Source: Symbiodinium natans (lineage: Eukaryota; Sar; Dinophyceae; Suessiales; Symbiodiniaceae). Taken from it: a stretch of 56,819 nt of DNA. The stretch is from contig CAJNDS010000675.1 in the NCBI GenBank assembly GCA_905221605.1, positions 35,001 to 91,819 of the forward strand, given 5' to 3'. Below the pieces are notes generated by a model, which was not told the origin of the DNA, did no database searches, and saw only the letters and a program-made list of their open reading frames with translations. The first letter of the stretch is position 1; the number at the start of each line of letters is the position of its first letter. Positions 47,983 to 56,819 of the stretch are shown in pieces. The position numbers and the translations under genes were made by a program.

Positions 47983-49074
47983 TGATATGGGGGTCGGAAA
48001 AAATTACTAACATTCCCTCGTGGTCCCTTTGTAATCATACTATAACAACCCCCAAAACATCCCCACGCCTAACTTATGTATAACGGGGGGGGGGTGTACT
48101 TAGGGGGAAAATTGGGCCGCCAAGGCAGAAATGTATAACGTGGGGGGTCGGTATAGCGAGGTCTGAGGTGCCGTGCACGGATTCAAGCTGTGACACTGCC
48201 CTTGCAAGATGCAGATATATTTCAGCAACGCCTGGAAGACAGCCGCGCGTGCAAGAACGACAGACACATGTAGAAGTGCATCATAATCCATGCCTCACTC
48301 CGCATCCGTGCCGGTTCCCTGTTCGATACGGGCAACACGAGCAGACCGTCTCATTGGATCTCAGCTCCAGGCTCCAGGCTTTGGTCTCTTGAGGTACATC
48401 CCCAACATTGTATAGTAGGGAGGCGGGGAATGTATGGCGGGGGGGGGGGTCCGTCATGCATTCTGCGGGTTTCGGGGACAGGTCCAGATGCCGTAAGATC
48501 GCAGCTCTGGGAGGTACATGCCTAGCTTGGTGGGTAGATACGGGCAACACGAGCAGACAGTCTCATTGGTGTAGTAGGGAGGCGGGGAATGTATGGGGGG
48601 GGGGTCCGTCATACATTCTGCGGGTTTCGATGCAGCTCCATGAAATAGGTCCCCTGTCGCCCATGTCCCAATATCTCAGTTGTTGGAGGCAGCCCCTGGA
48701 TTTCTAGGGAGCTTTCATTTCTCCGGGCCTTAGCAGATCCCCGCAGCAGGCCACGTCCCCAAGAAACTTCTCATAGAGATTCGCACTTTGTCACCAACTC
48801 TTTTGCCAAGGCATCGTAGCTCGTCGTTCCGTTATTCGGTGCTTTTCCCAACTCACGCCTGAAAGGCCCATGGGGGGATCGGCTTTTTCTGTGATTACAA
48901 GCGACCGAAGAGCACAAAGGCAAAAATCGATCACATGTCATTAGGGTCCGTTATGCATTTCTCTTGGCCTGGTAAACCCAGGAAATTAATGTATAACGGA
49001 GGGGGGGCGTCGTAAGTAGGAGTTAGGCGTAGGTATCCCAAAACCCTATTCTAATTATTCAGGCCCCTAGATTA
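47983..49074 (+). repeat. MITE-like element, family M2 copy 2, split by an insertion
   Basis: The left half (47983-48059) and right half (49037-49074) together make one M2 element. It is interrupted by the 977-bp insertion at 48060-49036. Confidence 0.72.
48060..49036 (+). mobile_element. hAT-like non-autonomous DNA transposon nested in an M2 MITE
   Basis: The ends ATCCCCACGCCTAACT (48060-48075) and AGTTAGGCGTAGGTAT (49021-49036) are 16-nt terminal inverted repeats matching at 14 positions. An 8-bp target duplication CCCAAAAC flanks them (48052-48059 and 49037-49044). Eight-bp duplications are typical of the hAT superfamily. The interior has no transposase. It contains a direct duplication: GATACGGGCAACACGAGCAG recurs near 48335 and 48537, and GGGAGGCGGGGAATGTATGG near 48418 and 48578. 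Several GTATAACGGGGG words lie near the ends. Confidence 0.72.
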
Positions 49075-49315
49075 GTTTGGAACCAGATGGGCTCACATGC
49101 GGCGTAGCCCTGGCCTCTTTCAACTTCAGTTTGCCTTGAGGCCCCCAAGAGACGTTCGATCCTGGGCCCATGTAGGGCTTCGCGTTTTAGGTTTTTTTAC
49201 TCGGGGCTTACGGTCTAAGCCCCAGGGTTTCGGAACGATTCCGAGCTAAGACATCGTCCACTCCTTGATGTTGGTTTAGGGAGCTAAGGCCACGGGATCT
49301 CCGAAGCCGCTAACT

Positions 49316-49370
49316 CTGAACCCTAAACCCTAAACCCTGAACCCTAAACCCTAAACCCTAAACCCTACTC
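49316..49370 (-). repeat. Telomere-like array (CCCTAAA)
   Basis: About seven units with two CCCTGAA variants. Confidence 0.85.
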
Positions 49371-49511
49371 CTGGGGCCTCAACCCGACACATCCTTCAAC
49401 CCCAAGCCCGTTGTGCTATAGAACCTACAACTCTAAAATCATAAAGCCGTTTTCCCTGAACCCCAAACAAAGCTTACGACCCGAAAGCCTGAAACCCCAC
49501 ACTCTAAAGCC

Positions 49512-49613
49512 TAATATGAGGGTCGGAATAACTACTAATCGTATCCCCTTATGGTCCCTTTATATTATAATAACCCCCAAAACCCTATTCAAATTATGAA
49601 GGCCCCTATGTTA
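49512..49613 (+). repeat. MITE-like element, family M2 copy 3, intact
   Basis: 102 bp with ends TAATATGAGGGTCGGAATAA and TTATGAAGGCCCCTATGTTA, inverted repeats at about two thirds of positions. The interior CCCTTATGGTCCCTTTATA and AACCCCCAAAACCCTATTC is shared with the other copies. Confidence 0.75.
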
Positions 49614-50156
49614 AGCATCCCTGCCCTCAAGCCCTCAAACCTTAAACCCCCTAATTCCCAACCCGGTCTAGGGTTTAGGGTTTCGGGTTTAGGGTTCGAC
49701 CCGAAACCCCCAGTTAAATTTTCTGCGGCCATCCCCACCCTACAGCTGCAGCACCCAATTTGGGCGCCATCCTGCCGTTATCGCCTCGGTAGGCCCTTCG
49801 GACACTTTACATTTGCCCTTGTAGTGGGCTTAAGAGGACTGTACCTAAGCATTTTTCAGGGGGCTTTAAGGAACATCCTCGTCAAGCAAAAAGGAAGGAT
49901 AGAAAGGCCCCGAGCCCCCAGACCCTAAACACACTAAACTGCAGGCTTCTGTCGCGGGGCTCTCCGCGCGGAATTCTCTGGGGGTGGCACCCGTTAAGGG
50001 ATTATATAGGACCCCCATTCCCTCATTCCTCCTAAACCCTAAACCCAAACCCTAACCCCTACTAAGAACCAGCCAGTGGTCGGCTTCCCTGGGGGTGGGC
50101 ACTCCAGGGATCAGGCCAGGATACCGGGCCGGACACACAGCGAGGAGGCGAGGAGA

Positions 50157-50316
50157 GGATGTTCCCCCTGATACTAAGAGGGTTTAGGGTGTAGGGTGAG
50201 GGTGTAGGGTTGAGGGTTTAGGGTTTAGGGTTTAGAGAGTCCTTAACAGGGATTGTAGTACCCCCTCTTATAAGCCCTACGAAGGACTGCCAGCATGCAT
50301 AAGGGGGGAACATTCC
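50157..50316 (+). repeat. MITE-like element, family M3, split by a telomere-like array
   Basis: The left part GGATGTTCCCCCTGATACTAA and right part GAGTCCTTAACAGGGATTGTAG...GGGGGGAACATTCCC match the intact copy at 20946-21043. Between them lie about 55 bp of TTTAGGG-type repeats (50179-50234) that are absent from the intact copy. Confidence 0.72.
50179..50234 (+). repeat. Telomere-like array inside the M3 element
   Basis: About eight units, including TGTAGGG and TTGAGGG variants. The array lies inside a defined element whose uninterrupted form is known from this window, so it was acquired after the MITE inserted. Confidence 0.75.
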
Positions 50317-50349
50317 CAGGAGAATGACTCAAAATCCCCCCGCCCCGGC

Positions 50350-50384
50350 CCCCCCCCCCCCCCCCCCCCCCCACCCCCCCCGCC
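50350..50384 (+). repeat. Poly-C tract
   Basis: C homopolymer with few interruptions. Apparent Pro/Gly-rich frames across it are artefacts. Confidence 0.9.
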
Positions 50385-50984
50385 CAGACGCGAGAAGAGA
50401 AAACCTTTTGAAATCAGACGACCCGCAACCGCCGGCCAGGGATCGCCAGGGCTACAACTCAAAGGTGAAGGCGCCAGCATCGCAGGGTTTCGTGTGTAAG
50501 GGTGCAGGCAACGGATTCATGGGGTTTGGGGTTTGGGGTTTGGAGTTTGGGGTGTCATTCGGGCCAGGATGTAGCGCTTAGAGTTCTTAGAGACAGAGCT
50601 GTCGGGCTTAGAGCTTAGCAAGAAAAAGACGTGTACTGTTAGCTCGCTGCAGTTTTCGATAATTCACGCCTGCGGTTTGTGGATCAGCTGGAGGGGTGCC
50701 TTCATCCTAACCTTGATTCCTGGAGTGGCAAAGAGCAGTCCGAAAAAACAGCCCCATGGCTCTCAACTCAACCCTTAATCTACATCGTTCTCGATTCTCA
50801 CATAGCGTCTGCAGGTTCAGCTAGTTCAGGCTCGGGGATTTAAGTGGAGTTCGGGCTTGCCCTGGAACAAGGATGCCTTCAAGAAAGGCTTGTGTCTCCC
50901 ATCCAGCACGAGCGCGGTGACTCACAAAGCCCTTGATGAGATCAACATCAACCCGATCCAAAACCTAGAACCCCCAAATAGCAC

Positions 50985-51074
50985 CCTAAACCCTAAAGGC
51001 TAAACCCGAAGCCCTAGACCCTGAACCCTAAGCCCTAAGCCCTAAACCCTACACCCTAAACCCTAAACCCTAGA
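50985..51074 (-). repeat. Telomere-like array (CCCTAAA), degenerate
   Basis: About 12 units with CCCTAAG, CCCGAAG and CCCTACA variants. Confidence 0.82.
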
Positions 51075-51391
51075 CAAGTTTTAATTTAAAAGAGGATCCC
51101 ACCAGGCGCCCCCAAACAGCCACACTGTCCTGAACAGCCCGGCAAACTTGGCGTTTTCCAGGAGGCCCCCACTCATCCGGCTCTGGCATGAAGCCGAAAC
51201 CCCAAGCACCAAAGGGTTTAGGGTTTAGGGTCCTAAACCCTAAACCCTCAACCCTGTTTACTGAGTGAGGGAATGATAGGGGCCCGGAATGATCCCAAGG
51301 GGAGGCATCCGATCTCCTTCAGGAGCTCAAAGAGTTACCAAGGGGTTGTCCCACTAGAACCTTGCAGACTTGTATTATATGCATCATACTG

Positions 51392-51452
51392 TAGATATAT
51401 ATATATATATATATATGTATATGAGTATATTAGACATATAAGTATATATACA
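51392..51452 (+). repeat. AT microsatellite
   Basis: (TA)n with GTAT and GAGT interruptions. Confidence 0.88.
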
Positions 51453-51607
51453 TAGAATTAAGACTTCCCATTCTAGTACTCCAAAAAAAGCTTTCATGCT
51501 AAAGCACCAAGAGGCCCTGGTGCAGAAGCAGTTGGAGGATGACGACATGGGCTGCCTTAGCGCTGTGCCGGGCTGCCAAGGGCTCCACATGTGCCAGGAG
51601 CTCTTTT

Positions 51608-51700
51608 GGGGTTTAGGGTTTCAGGGTAGTTTTGGGGTTTAGGGTTTAGGGTTTAGGGTTTAGGGTTTAGGGTTTAGGGTTTAGGGTTTAGGGTTTGGGG
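51608..51700 (+). repeat. Telomere-like array (TTTAGGG), about 11 units
   Basis: Mostly perfect, with a TTTCAGGG unit and a break at the left. Confidence 0.9.
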
Positions 51701-51707
51701 GCTCAAG

Positions 51708-51843
51708 GGACTAAAGGAGGGACCCTTACAAGGAACCTTAGGGGTTATTTAGGGTTATTTGGGGGGGGAGGGGGGGGTATGTATAACTCTTATGTAGCGT
51801 ACTAAGATTCAGGGCCTTTTTGGGGGGTCCCTCCTTTGCCTAT
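51708..51843 (+). repeat. MITE-like element, family M7
   Basis: The ends GGACTAAAGGAGGGACCC and GGGGTCCCTCCTTTGCC form inverted repeats around a short G-rich interior. The left end also occurs alone near 26588. Confidence 0.55.
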
Positions 51844-52351
51844 TTTGGGCTGCCTTCTGTAGACGATGGCTAAATAGTAAGGACCTAGGTAGCCTTGGGG
51901 TATGTTTCCCTTTCTCGGGTTCGAGGGAATCTTGCTTCAGAATGTTAACAACTTGCCCTAAGGAAGATATTGACTCACCTCAAACCCTGAAGCCTGAACC
52001 TTAAAGCATTGCTGACTGGTAAATGGGGGGGGGGGGGGGCATGGCTGACTTTGTAACTAATGCAGGCTCTCTCGAGCGCAGTTCTTCAGGCATTTCGACC
52101 CATCACTTTTGTTTACTGCCAGCAAGTGCCCTGCAAAGCATCGTGAGTGCTAGGCCACAGGAAGGTGGAAAAGAAAAACTCAACCCAAACTCTGAAGCCC
52201 TAAAGCCTGGACCCCGAAGCCCTAACCCTAAACCCTAAACCCTAAACATCCCAAGCCCCCACAAGAGCACGGCTTCGCCCCTCAGCCTCAAAGCACCCGG
52301 TGCAAGCAACTGCATGGCACCTTGAGGGTTGTTTGAAGGCTGCAGGGTTCT

Positions 52352-52430
52352 CTAGGGTTTAGGGTTTAGAGTTTAGGGTTTAGGGTTTAGGGTTTCTGCT
52401 TTAGGGTTTAGGGTTTAGGGTTTAGGGTTT
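52352..52430 (+). repeat. Telomere-like array (TTTAGGG), interrupted
   Basis: Two runs separated by TTTCTGCT, then an AG-rich run. Confidence 0.85.
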
Positions 52431-52727
52431 TGCGAGAGAGAGAGAGAGGGAGGGTTTAGGGTCTAGGGTTTCTGCACCAAGGGCTGCATTTGGCAAGCAG
52501 GCGACATCCCAGCACACGGGTGCGAGGATATCCGCCGGGTGAGTCTTCAACCCGAGACCCCTAGACTCTCAAACTCCTAAACCCCCCAAACTGTTTCCCC
52601 CAAACCCTAAACCCTAAACCCTAAACCAACTCCCAAACCTCCAAACCCCTTTGCACCTCCTAGACGCCTTTTGCAAGCCAAATCCCCCTAGAAGAGCGGC
52701 AACAAACCTGACACCTCAAGCCCCAGA

Positions 52728-52789
52728 GGTTTAGGGTTTAGGGTTTAGGGTTTGGGGTTTGGGGTTTAGGGTTTAGGGTTTAGGGTTTA
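52728..52789 (+). repeat. Telomere-like array (TTTAGGG/TTTGGGG)
   Basis: Nine units, two of them TTTGGGG. Confidence 0.88.
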
Positions 52790-53122
52790 AACCCATATCC
52801 AAGGCCTTGAATCTTCGCATCAGCCTTGGTCTCTGAGGCTGCGGAAGTGGGGAGGGGTTTAGGGTTTAGGGTTAAGGGTTTAGGCCGAAGTCCAAATGTG
52901 GTATAGTGGAGTCGGAAACCTGTAACCCATTTCGGGCATTAAAAATCCCTATAGAATCCGAAAGGTTAACCTCTAGTTCCCCTAGGACACTGGACAACGA
53001 AGAAGAAGAAGGCATCAGGACTTAAGGAACTGGGTTAGGGATGACGGTCAACAAATAGCGCACGAACCACATCTGCCACGAAGTCGGAGCTTCGTTGAAG
53101 ATTTCGGGTCTCTGGCTTAGGC

Positions 53123-53207
53123 TGAGGGTTTAGGATTTAGGGTTTCGGGTTTAGAGTGCAGGGTTGAGGGTTTAGAGTTCAGGGTTTAGGGTTTAGGGTT
53201 TAGGGTT
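53123..53207 (+). repeat. Telomere-like array (TTTAGGG), degenerate
   Basis: About 11 units. The left part is decayed (TTTCGGG, TTGAGGG, TTTAGAG); the right part is clean. Confidence 0.82.
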
Positions 53208-53337
53208 TTTTGTTAAAGAGCCTCGGATCCCCAAGGGGGGGCTCTGCCAACCCTTGGAACCAAGTATCAGGTTGCTGTGGGGGATCAGCTGAACGCCTCC
53301 AGGGAGTCTGAATGGTTTTTGAGAGTTTGCGAGGGCC

Positions 53338-53398
53338 TACCTACTATTTGCTATAGGGTTTAGGGTTTAGGGTTTAGGGTTTAGGGTTTAGGGTTCTT
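53338..53398 (+). repeat. Family M1 left end interrupted by a telomere-like array
   Basis: CCTACTATTTGCT, the M1 left terminus, runs directly into six TTTAGGG units and then TTCTTATGGG. The rest of the MITE is missing. Confidence 0.55.
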
Positions 53399-53406
53399 AT
53401 GGGAGG

Positions 53407-53515
53407 GGGGTTCAAGGGGGGTAGGTAACCCAAGGTTCCCTAATACTCCCCACTACTCCCTAAGGCTCTGTAAACTTCCCTAAGGTTCCCTTGGTACATA
53501 CCCCCCTTGAACCCC
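53407..53515 (+). repeat. MITE-like element, family M5 copy 2
   Basis: 109 bp with ends GGGGTTCAAGGGGGGTAGGT and GTACATACCCCCCTTGAACC, which pair almost perfectly. The interior contains the repeated words AAGGTTCCCT and TACTCCC. Confidence 0.72.
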
Positions 53516-53851
53516 TGTCCCTTAAGAACCCAATAATATAAGCCCCAGAACCCGAAACACTAAACCCCACCTCTTAACCGAGGCCCGCGCGCTTGCATCC
53601 AGGGTAGCATAGCCTCGTGGGCGGGCAATCCCCAGACCACTTAACCGACCCTACTCCCGAAAGCCATGAAACTTGCATCCCAAGCCCTAAACCCTAAACC
53701 CTAAACCCTAAACCCCGCATTTTGAAATTCTTTTGTAAAGGCTGGCTAACATGCCTTAGAGTCTTCAAGTCCTCAAGCCCTTCAAACCCCAGAAGAAAGC
53801 CATCGAAAGAAACCAGCAAAGCCCTGTGAGATACCTGTAAAGCCCTTTGAT

Positions 53852-53916
53852 AGGGTTTAGGGTTTAGGGTTTAGGGTTTAGGGTTTAGGGTTTAGGGTTT
53901 AGGGTTTAGGGTTTAG
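53852..53916 (+). repeat. Telomere-like array (TTTAGGG), 9 units
   Basis: Perfect array ending in TTTAGGATACC. Confidence 0.92.
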
Positions 53917-54415
53917 GATACCGAAACCCTAAGACAAGCAACAACCAAAGAACACAGAAGTTCTTGATTGAAAACTCCAAATAAACAAAAACCGACAAAC
54001 GTTGAAATTCTTTGCGGCCCCCTTTACCGCGCCGAGGTTTGGCCCCCAGAATTGAGCAGCCGCCGGAATCGCCGGGGGTTAGAAGTTGAAGGGCTGAGGG
54101 CTTAGGGCTTAGGGTTTGGGGTTTAGGGTTTAGGGTTTGGGAACCCACAAAACGCGGGCCTCCACGGCGTCCTGTTCTGCTCGGGTTTAGAGTGGGTTTC
54201 AAGAAGACTCAAGGGAATCGGTGCATGTTAAGGTTTTAGGTTGCATCTAGGTTTAGGGTTTAGGATTTAGGGTTTAATTAGGGTTTAAAGAAACGACCGG
54301 GTGGTCTAACGCCGTATTGAACCCCTTGGCATGAAACACAGATGCCATTGTCTCACCGCTAGTCGAAGATTTGCAGCTTCTGCGAATCAAAACATGGAAC
54401 GCGCAACTGGGACTG

Positions 54416-54456
54416 CCCTAAACCCTAAACCCTAAACCTCAAACCCTAAACTCTAT
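54416..54456 (-). repeat. Telomere-like array (CCCTAAA)
   Basis: About five units. This is the last array before the gene-like region at the right end. Confidence 0.82.
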
Positions 54457-55363
54457 CAGTTCTTCTGTGTCAGCTTGCAACGGTTATGCAATAGTGGCTT
54501 GCAGGAAAGGTTCATGTCGATCCCGCCGCCATGGTGCGTATGCAACAGACCGAAGAGAATGGCCGAACGGTTCGGGACACAACAAGGGATCAAGGGCTTT
54601 TTGCAAGTAGAGTGGGCAATATCTCGAGGCTGATGCTTGCGCTGTCTCACTGTTTTTTCTTAAACGTCATGCCTTACACCCCAACCCTCAACCCTAAGCA
54701 GATGCAGCGGCTGAGTTCTGGTCTTGAACATTTAACCGTTTCAGTAAGCCTCGCAATTATTTGAAACAAGGGTTTGGGTTTAGGGTGCGGAGTTTAGGTT
54801 TAAGGCTACATGTTGAAGGGCGGCTCAAGTTAACTGATTTGATGTGTTGCATTCTGGGAGCCCCGGGAAATTTGCGGGCATATTCCGGCATAAGGGCCCC
54901 GTCTGGTTCTCAAATTCCTTTGCAACGGAAATGTAGGGCTCGATTTGTGTGATCCCTGGAGTCCATAAGAAAGTAGACTTGGGGGCCCTTTCCTATCCGG
55001 GGTACCTTCGTGGGGTCCTTCCTGTAAGGGGATCCTACCATTTCTGGGTTTATCTTAGGGGTCCTCTATTTTCGTACAACCCCATTGGTATGGAAGCTCA
55101 AAGAACCCCAGTTTCCTCCAAAGAAATTAGAGGTTTGCTGCAGTTGTTTGAGCCTTGCGGGTGTGGAGGTCTGCAGTTCTTCAATCATGCGCTCTGCATT
55201 CTTGATGAGATCATGATCTCGCGCTTCGAGCACGAAGTTTTCGTTCAGCTCACAGAAGCTGCATCTTTTGCACATGAAACATTTGATCTGCGCAGACATT
55301 GTGCATTCTGCGCAAACTCCTCATGTGCAAGACTAGCCATATTCATCGCTTGGCTCTGCTGCC

Positions 55364-55980
55364 ATGGCACCATCGCTCGCTGAATTTAGCAAGCTCATTC
55401 CCATCCACGAGGTGGCGAGGGAGCACTACCTGGACGAAGACGATCGCAGGATTTGTGTGGACATTGATAACCGTGCCGATGAACGAAAGCACAGGGCACC
55501 CGCTCGTCACTCAGGGGTGTACAGCAGAGATCCATACCATCGGCCCCTGACAGCATTGAACGTTCCTCATATTCCAGCTTCCGTTTATTGGTACACACAG
55601 CAAACTTCACGGGTTTGCGAGTCCGCCAGCGCAAAGTATTCTGCACAGCTTGAATTCGTCATTTTGTGGAACACGAGTGAGACCCGGTGGGAACATTACA
55701 TGGAAAGCCTTGAGATTGAGAAGGATCTCACTCGAAACAAGGATGACTGGGGGGTGATATCTCGCTATCTCTACGCAACCAACTCTAACAACGATCCCAC
55801 AGACCCTCTGGCTGGGGAATGGATCCATGAGGACCTCTTGTGCGGGGGGACTTACGCCACCGCATGGTCTCGAAGTGGTTTCTGGCGGGCCTTGCAAGCG
55901 GAATGCCGCGCAGCTGGCGGAGAAGTGGTTTACCAGGATGCGGAGCAAACTGGACAGAGGCCAGTGCCCAATCCGAAAAG
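55364..55980 (+). CDS. Uncharacterised exon of a probable host gene
   Basis: Open frame starting MAPSLAEFSKLIPIHEV, of ordinary hydrophilic composition, about 205 residues before it runs into an M2 MITE at 55984. Contains CVDIDNRADER and WEHYMESLEIEKD but no domain I recognise. The MITE probably lies in an intron or marks the loss of the gene's continuity. The exon may belong to the same gene as the von Willebrand A segments downstream, which lie on the same strand within 150 bp. The start codon is tentative. Confidence 0.45.
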
Positions 55981-55983
55981 CTG

Positions 55984-56091
55984 TAATATAGGCGTCGTAA
56001 TAATTACGAATGGTATTCGTTTATGGCCCCCTTATAAATAGACTGTAAAACCCTCCACAAACCCTATTCTAATTATTAAGGCCCCTACATG
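55984..56091 (+). repeat. MITE-like element, family M2 copy 4
   Basis: Ends TAATATAGGCGTCGTAATAA and AATTATTAAGGCCCCTACAT; interior TTATGGCCCCCTTATAA and AACCCTATTCTAATTATT. It lies between gene-like segments. Confidence 0.72.
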
Positions 56092-56188
56092 AGCTTCCGG
56101 CAACTGCTTCTCTAACTCGACGTCCTGTGTTCGTGCACTCGTGCCATATAGGCCTTCAAAATTGGCTTTGTCCAGCTCGCATTTGCAG

Positions 56189-56393
56189 GTGCCACATTCT
56201 CTTCCTGGTGGACAGCTCGAAGTCCATGTCAAGCAGGGATCTTGTACTGGAAGATCGACGCATGCGCCGTATCGATGGCGCCGTGCTGATGTTGAAGGAG
56301 TTCGCGCAGAATGACCCCGGGCAAGGCTGCGACATGTACACAGCCATTCTTGTGTCAGATGCAGGAGAGCAGGCACCTTGTACTGTCAGAGAG
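56189..56393 (+). CDS. von Willebrand A domain exon, N-terminal half
   Basis: An AG precedes 56189 (TTTGCAG), a plausible 3' splice site. The frame reads CHILFLVDSSKSMSSRDL, the first strand of a von Willebrand A domain followed by a MIDAS-type DxSxS metal site, then a helix (RRIDGAVLMLKEFA) and a second strand (MYTAILVSDAG). A stop follows shortly, so a donor site must lie around 56380-56395. VWA proteins bind partners through the metal site. The specific role here is unknown. Confidence 0.6.
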
Positions 56394-56426
56394 GGATAGG
56401 TCGGGTAGGTCTCTCCACATCTTTAA

Positions 56427-56819
56427 GTTCAGCGTGCCTTGAGTCGTTTTGGCTTCGGTTTCGCTTCGGGGGCCCATTGGGCGCTAGACCCTACGGCATC
56501 TCGCCCGCCTCTTGAGGTGATATGCAAGCAATCAAGCGCCCGGCAGCTACTGGATTGCTTGGAGACGTGTTCCCTAGAACCCAAGCACGGAGCATCTTAC
56601 ACGCGGGTTGTTGAGTGCATCCGCACGCTTTCGGACGTTCGTGAACGCACTCGCGTGATTTTCCTTTCAGATGCTCGTCCTGGTGATGCAGGACCTTATC
56701 TGACCTTCTACTGTCAGTTCCTGTCGTGGCTGAATGCGAATTGCAAGGTTCTGCCGTTAGATACCCTCCAAGTCTATACGATTGGCCTGCAAGAGGCTCA
56801 GTTTGAGATCCTCCAACAG
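56427..56819 (+). CDS. von Willebrand A domain exon, C-terminal half, truncated by window
   Basis: The open frame runs to the window end. It contains GASYTRVVECIRTLSDV, fitting the Thr-containing MIDAS loop and its helix, and RVIFLSDARPGDAG, a central strand with the loop typical of VWA domains, then WLNANCKVLPLDTLQVYTIGL. It is in a different frame from 56189-56393, so an intron of roughly 40-130 nt separates them. The true acceptor is unknown. Confidence 0.58.

Larger units (their letters stand above)
47382..55363. other. Right flank: repeat mosaic
   Basis: No supportable gene between element C and about 55360. Telomere-like arrays of both orientations, MITEs, a nested hAT-like insertion, microsatellites and G/C homopolymers fill it. 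Unique patches at 48640-48960, 50500-50990, 52880-53110 and 54460-54760 contain only short conflicting frames. At 55066-55299 a reverse-strand frame with a Cys cluster (CFMCKRCSFC) overlaps a forward frame (54949-55383). I cannot choose between them and call neither. Confidence 0.65.

Noticed and set aside
54949-55383. Forward frame of 144 codons, or overlapping reverse frame of 77 codons
   Set aside because: Both are open over the same DNA. Neither has a recognisable domain, so I could not assign a strand.

Overview
This looks like a repeat-dense stretch of a eukaryotic nuclear genome, most likely a dinoflagellate (Symbiodiniaceae-like). Three things point there. Plant-type telomere repeats (TTTAGGG/CCCTAAA) lie scattered in dozens of short internal arrays on both strands. 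Long Ty1/copia elements carry a cytosine-methyltransferase-like domain, an arrangement described for dinoflagellate retrotransposons. The LTRs contain a sequence resembling the 3' half of the dinoflagellate spliced leader (GGCTCAAG end). I cannot name a species, and other algae with TTTAGGG telomeres are not excluded.

Layout. 1-10291: gene-poor flank of telomere-like arrays, short inverted-repeat elements and low-complexity tracts. 10292-19146: element A, an LTR retrotransposon without pol genes whose giant zinc-finger reading frame is broken by a 2.95-kb internal inversion and a 4-nt insertion. 19147-27431: more arrays, MITE-like elements and minisatellites. 27432-37851: element B, a full-length Ty1/copia retrotransposon (gag, protease, methyltransferase-like domain, integrase, a 2-oxoglutarate/Fe(II)-dioxygenase-like domain, reverse transcriptase, RNase H and a membrane-anchored tail) in two overlapping frames. 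37852-38636: short spacer. 38637-47381: element C, an intact relative of A with one uninterrupted frame of about 2577 codons. 47382-55300: arrays, MITEs and a nested hAT-like insertion. 55364-56819: the only candidate host gene, a multi-exon fragment with a von Willebrand A domain, running off the window.

How the parts fit. A, B and C share a primer-binding site matching the anticodon region of initiator tRNA-Met (the half-tRNA priming used by copia and Ty5), have 5-bp target duplications and a G-rich polypurine tract, and all sit inside TTTAGGG arrays in the same orientation. A and C have no reverse transcriptase, integrase or protease. They encode a WW + S1 + CCCH + SAM-like + CCCH polyprotein, so they are best read as non-autonomous elements mobilised by B-like copia elements. 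The telomere-repeat arrays, their use as integration targets, and the A/C polyprotein together are the most unusual system here. At least seven families of short inverted-repeat elements also occur, and several copies are interrupted by telomere-like arrays.
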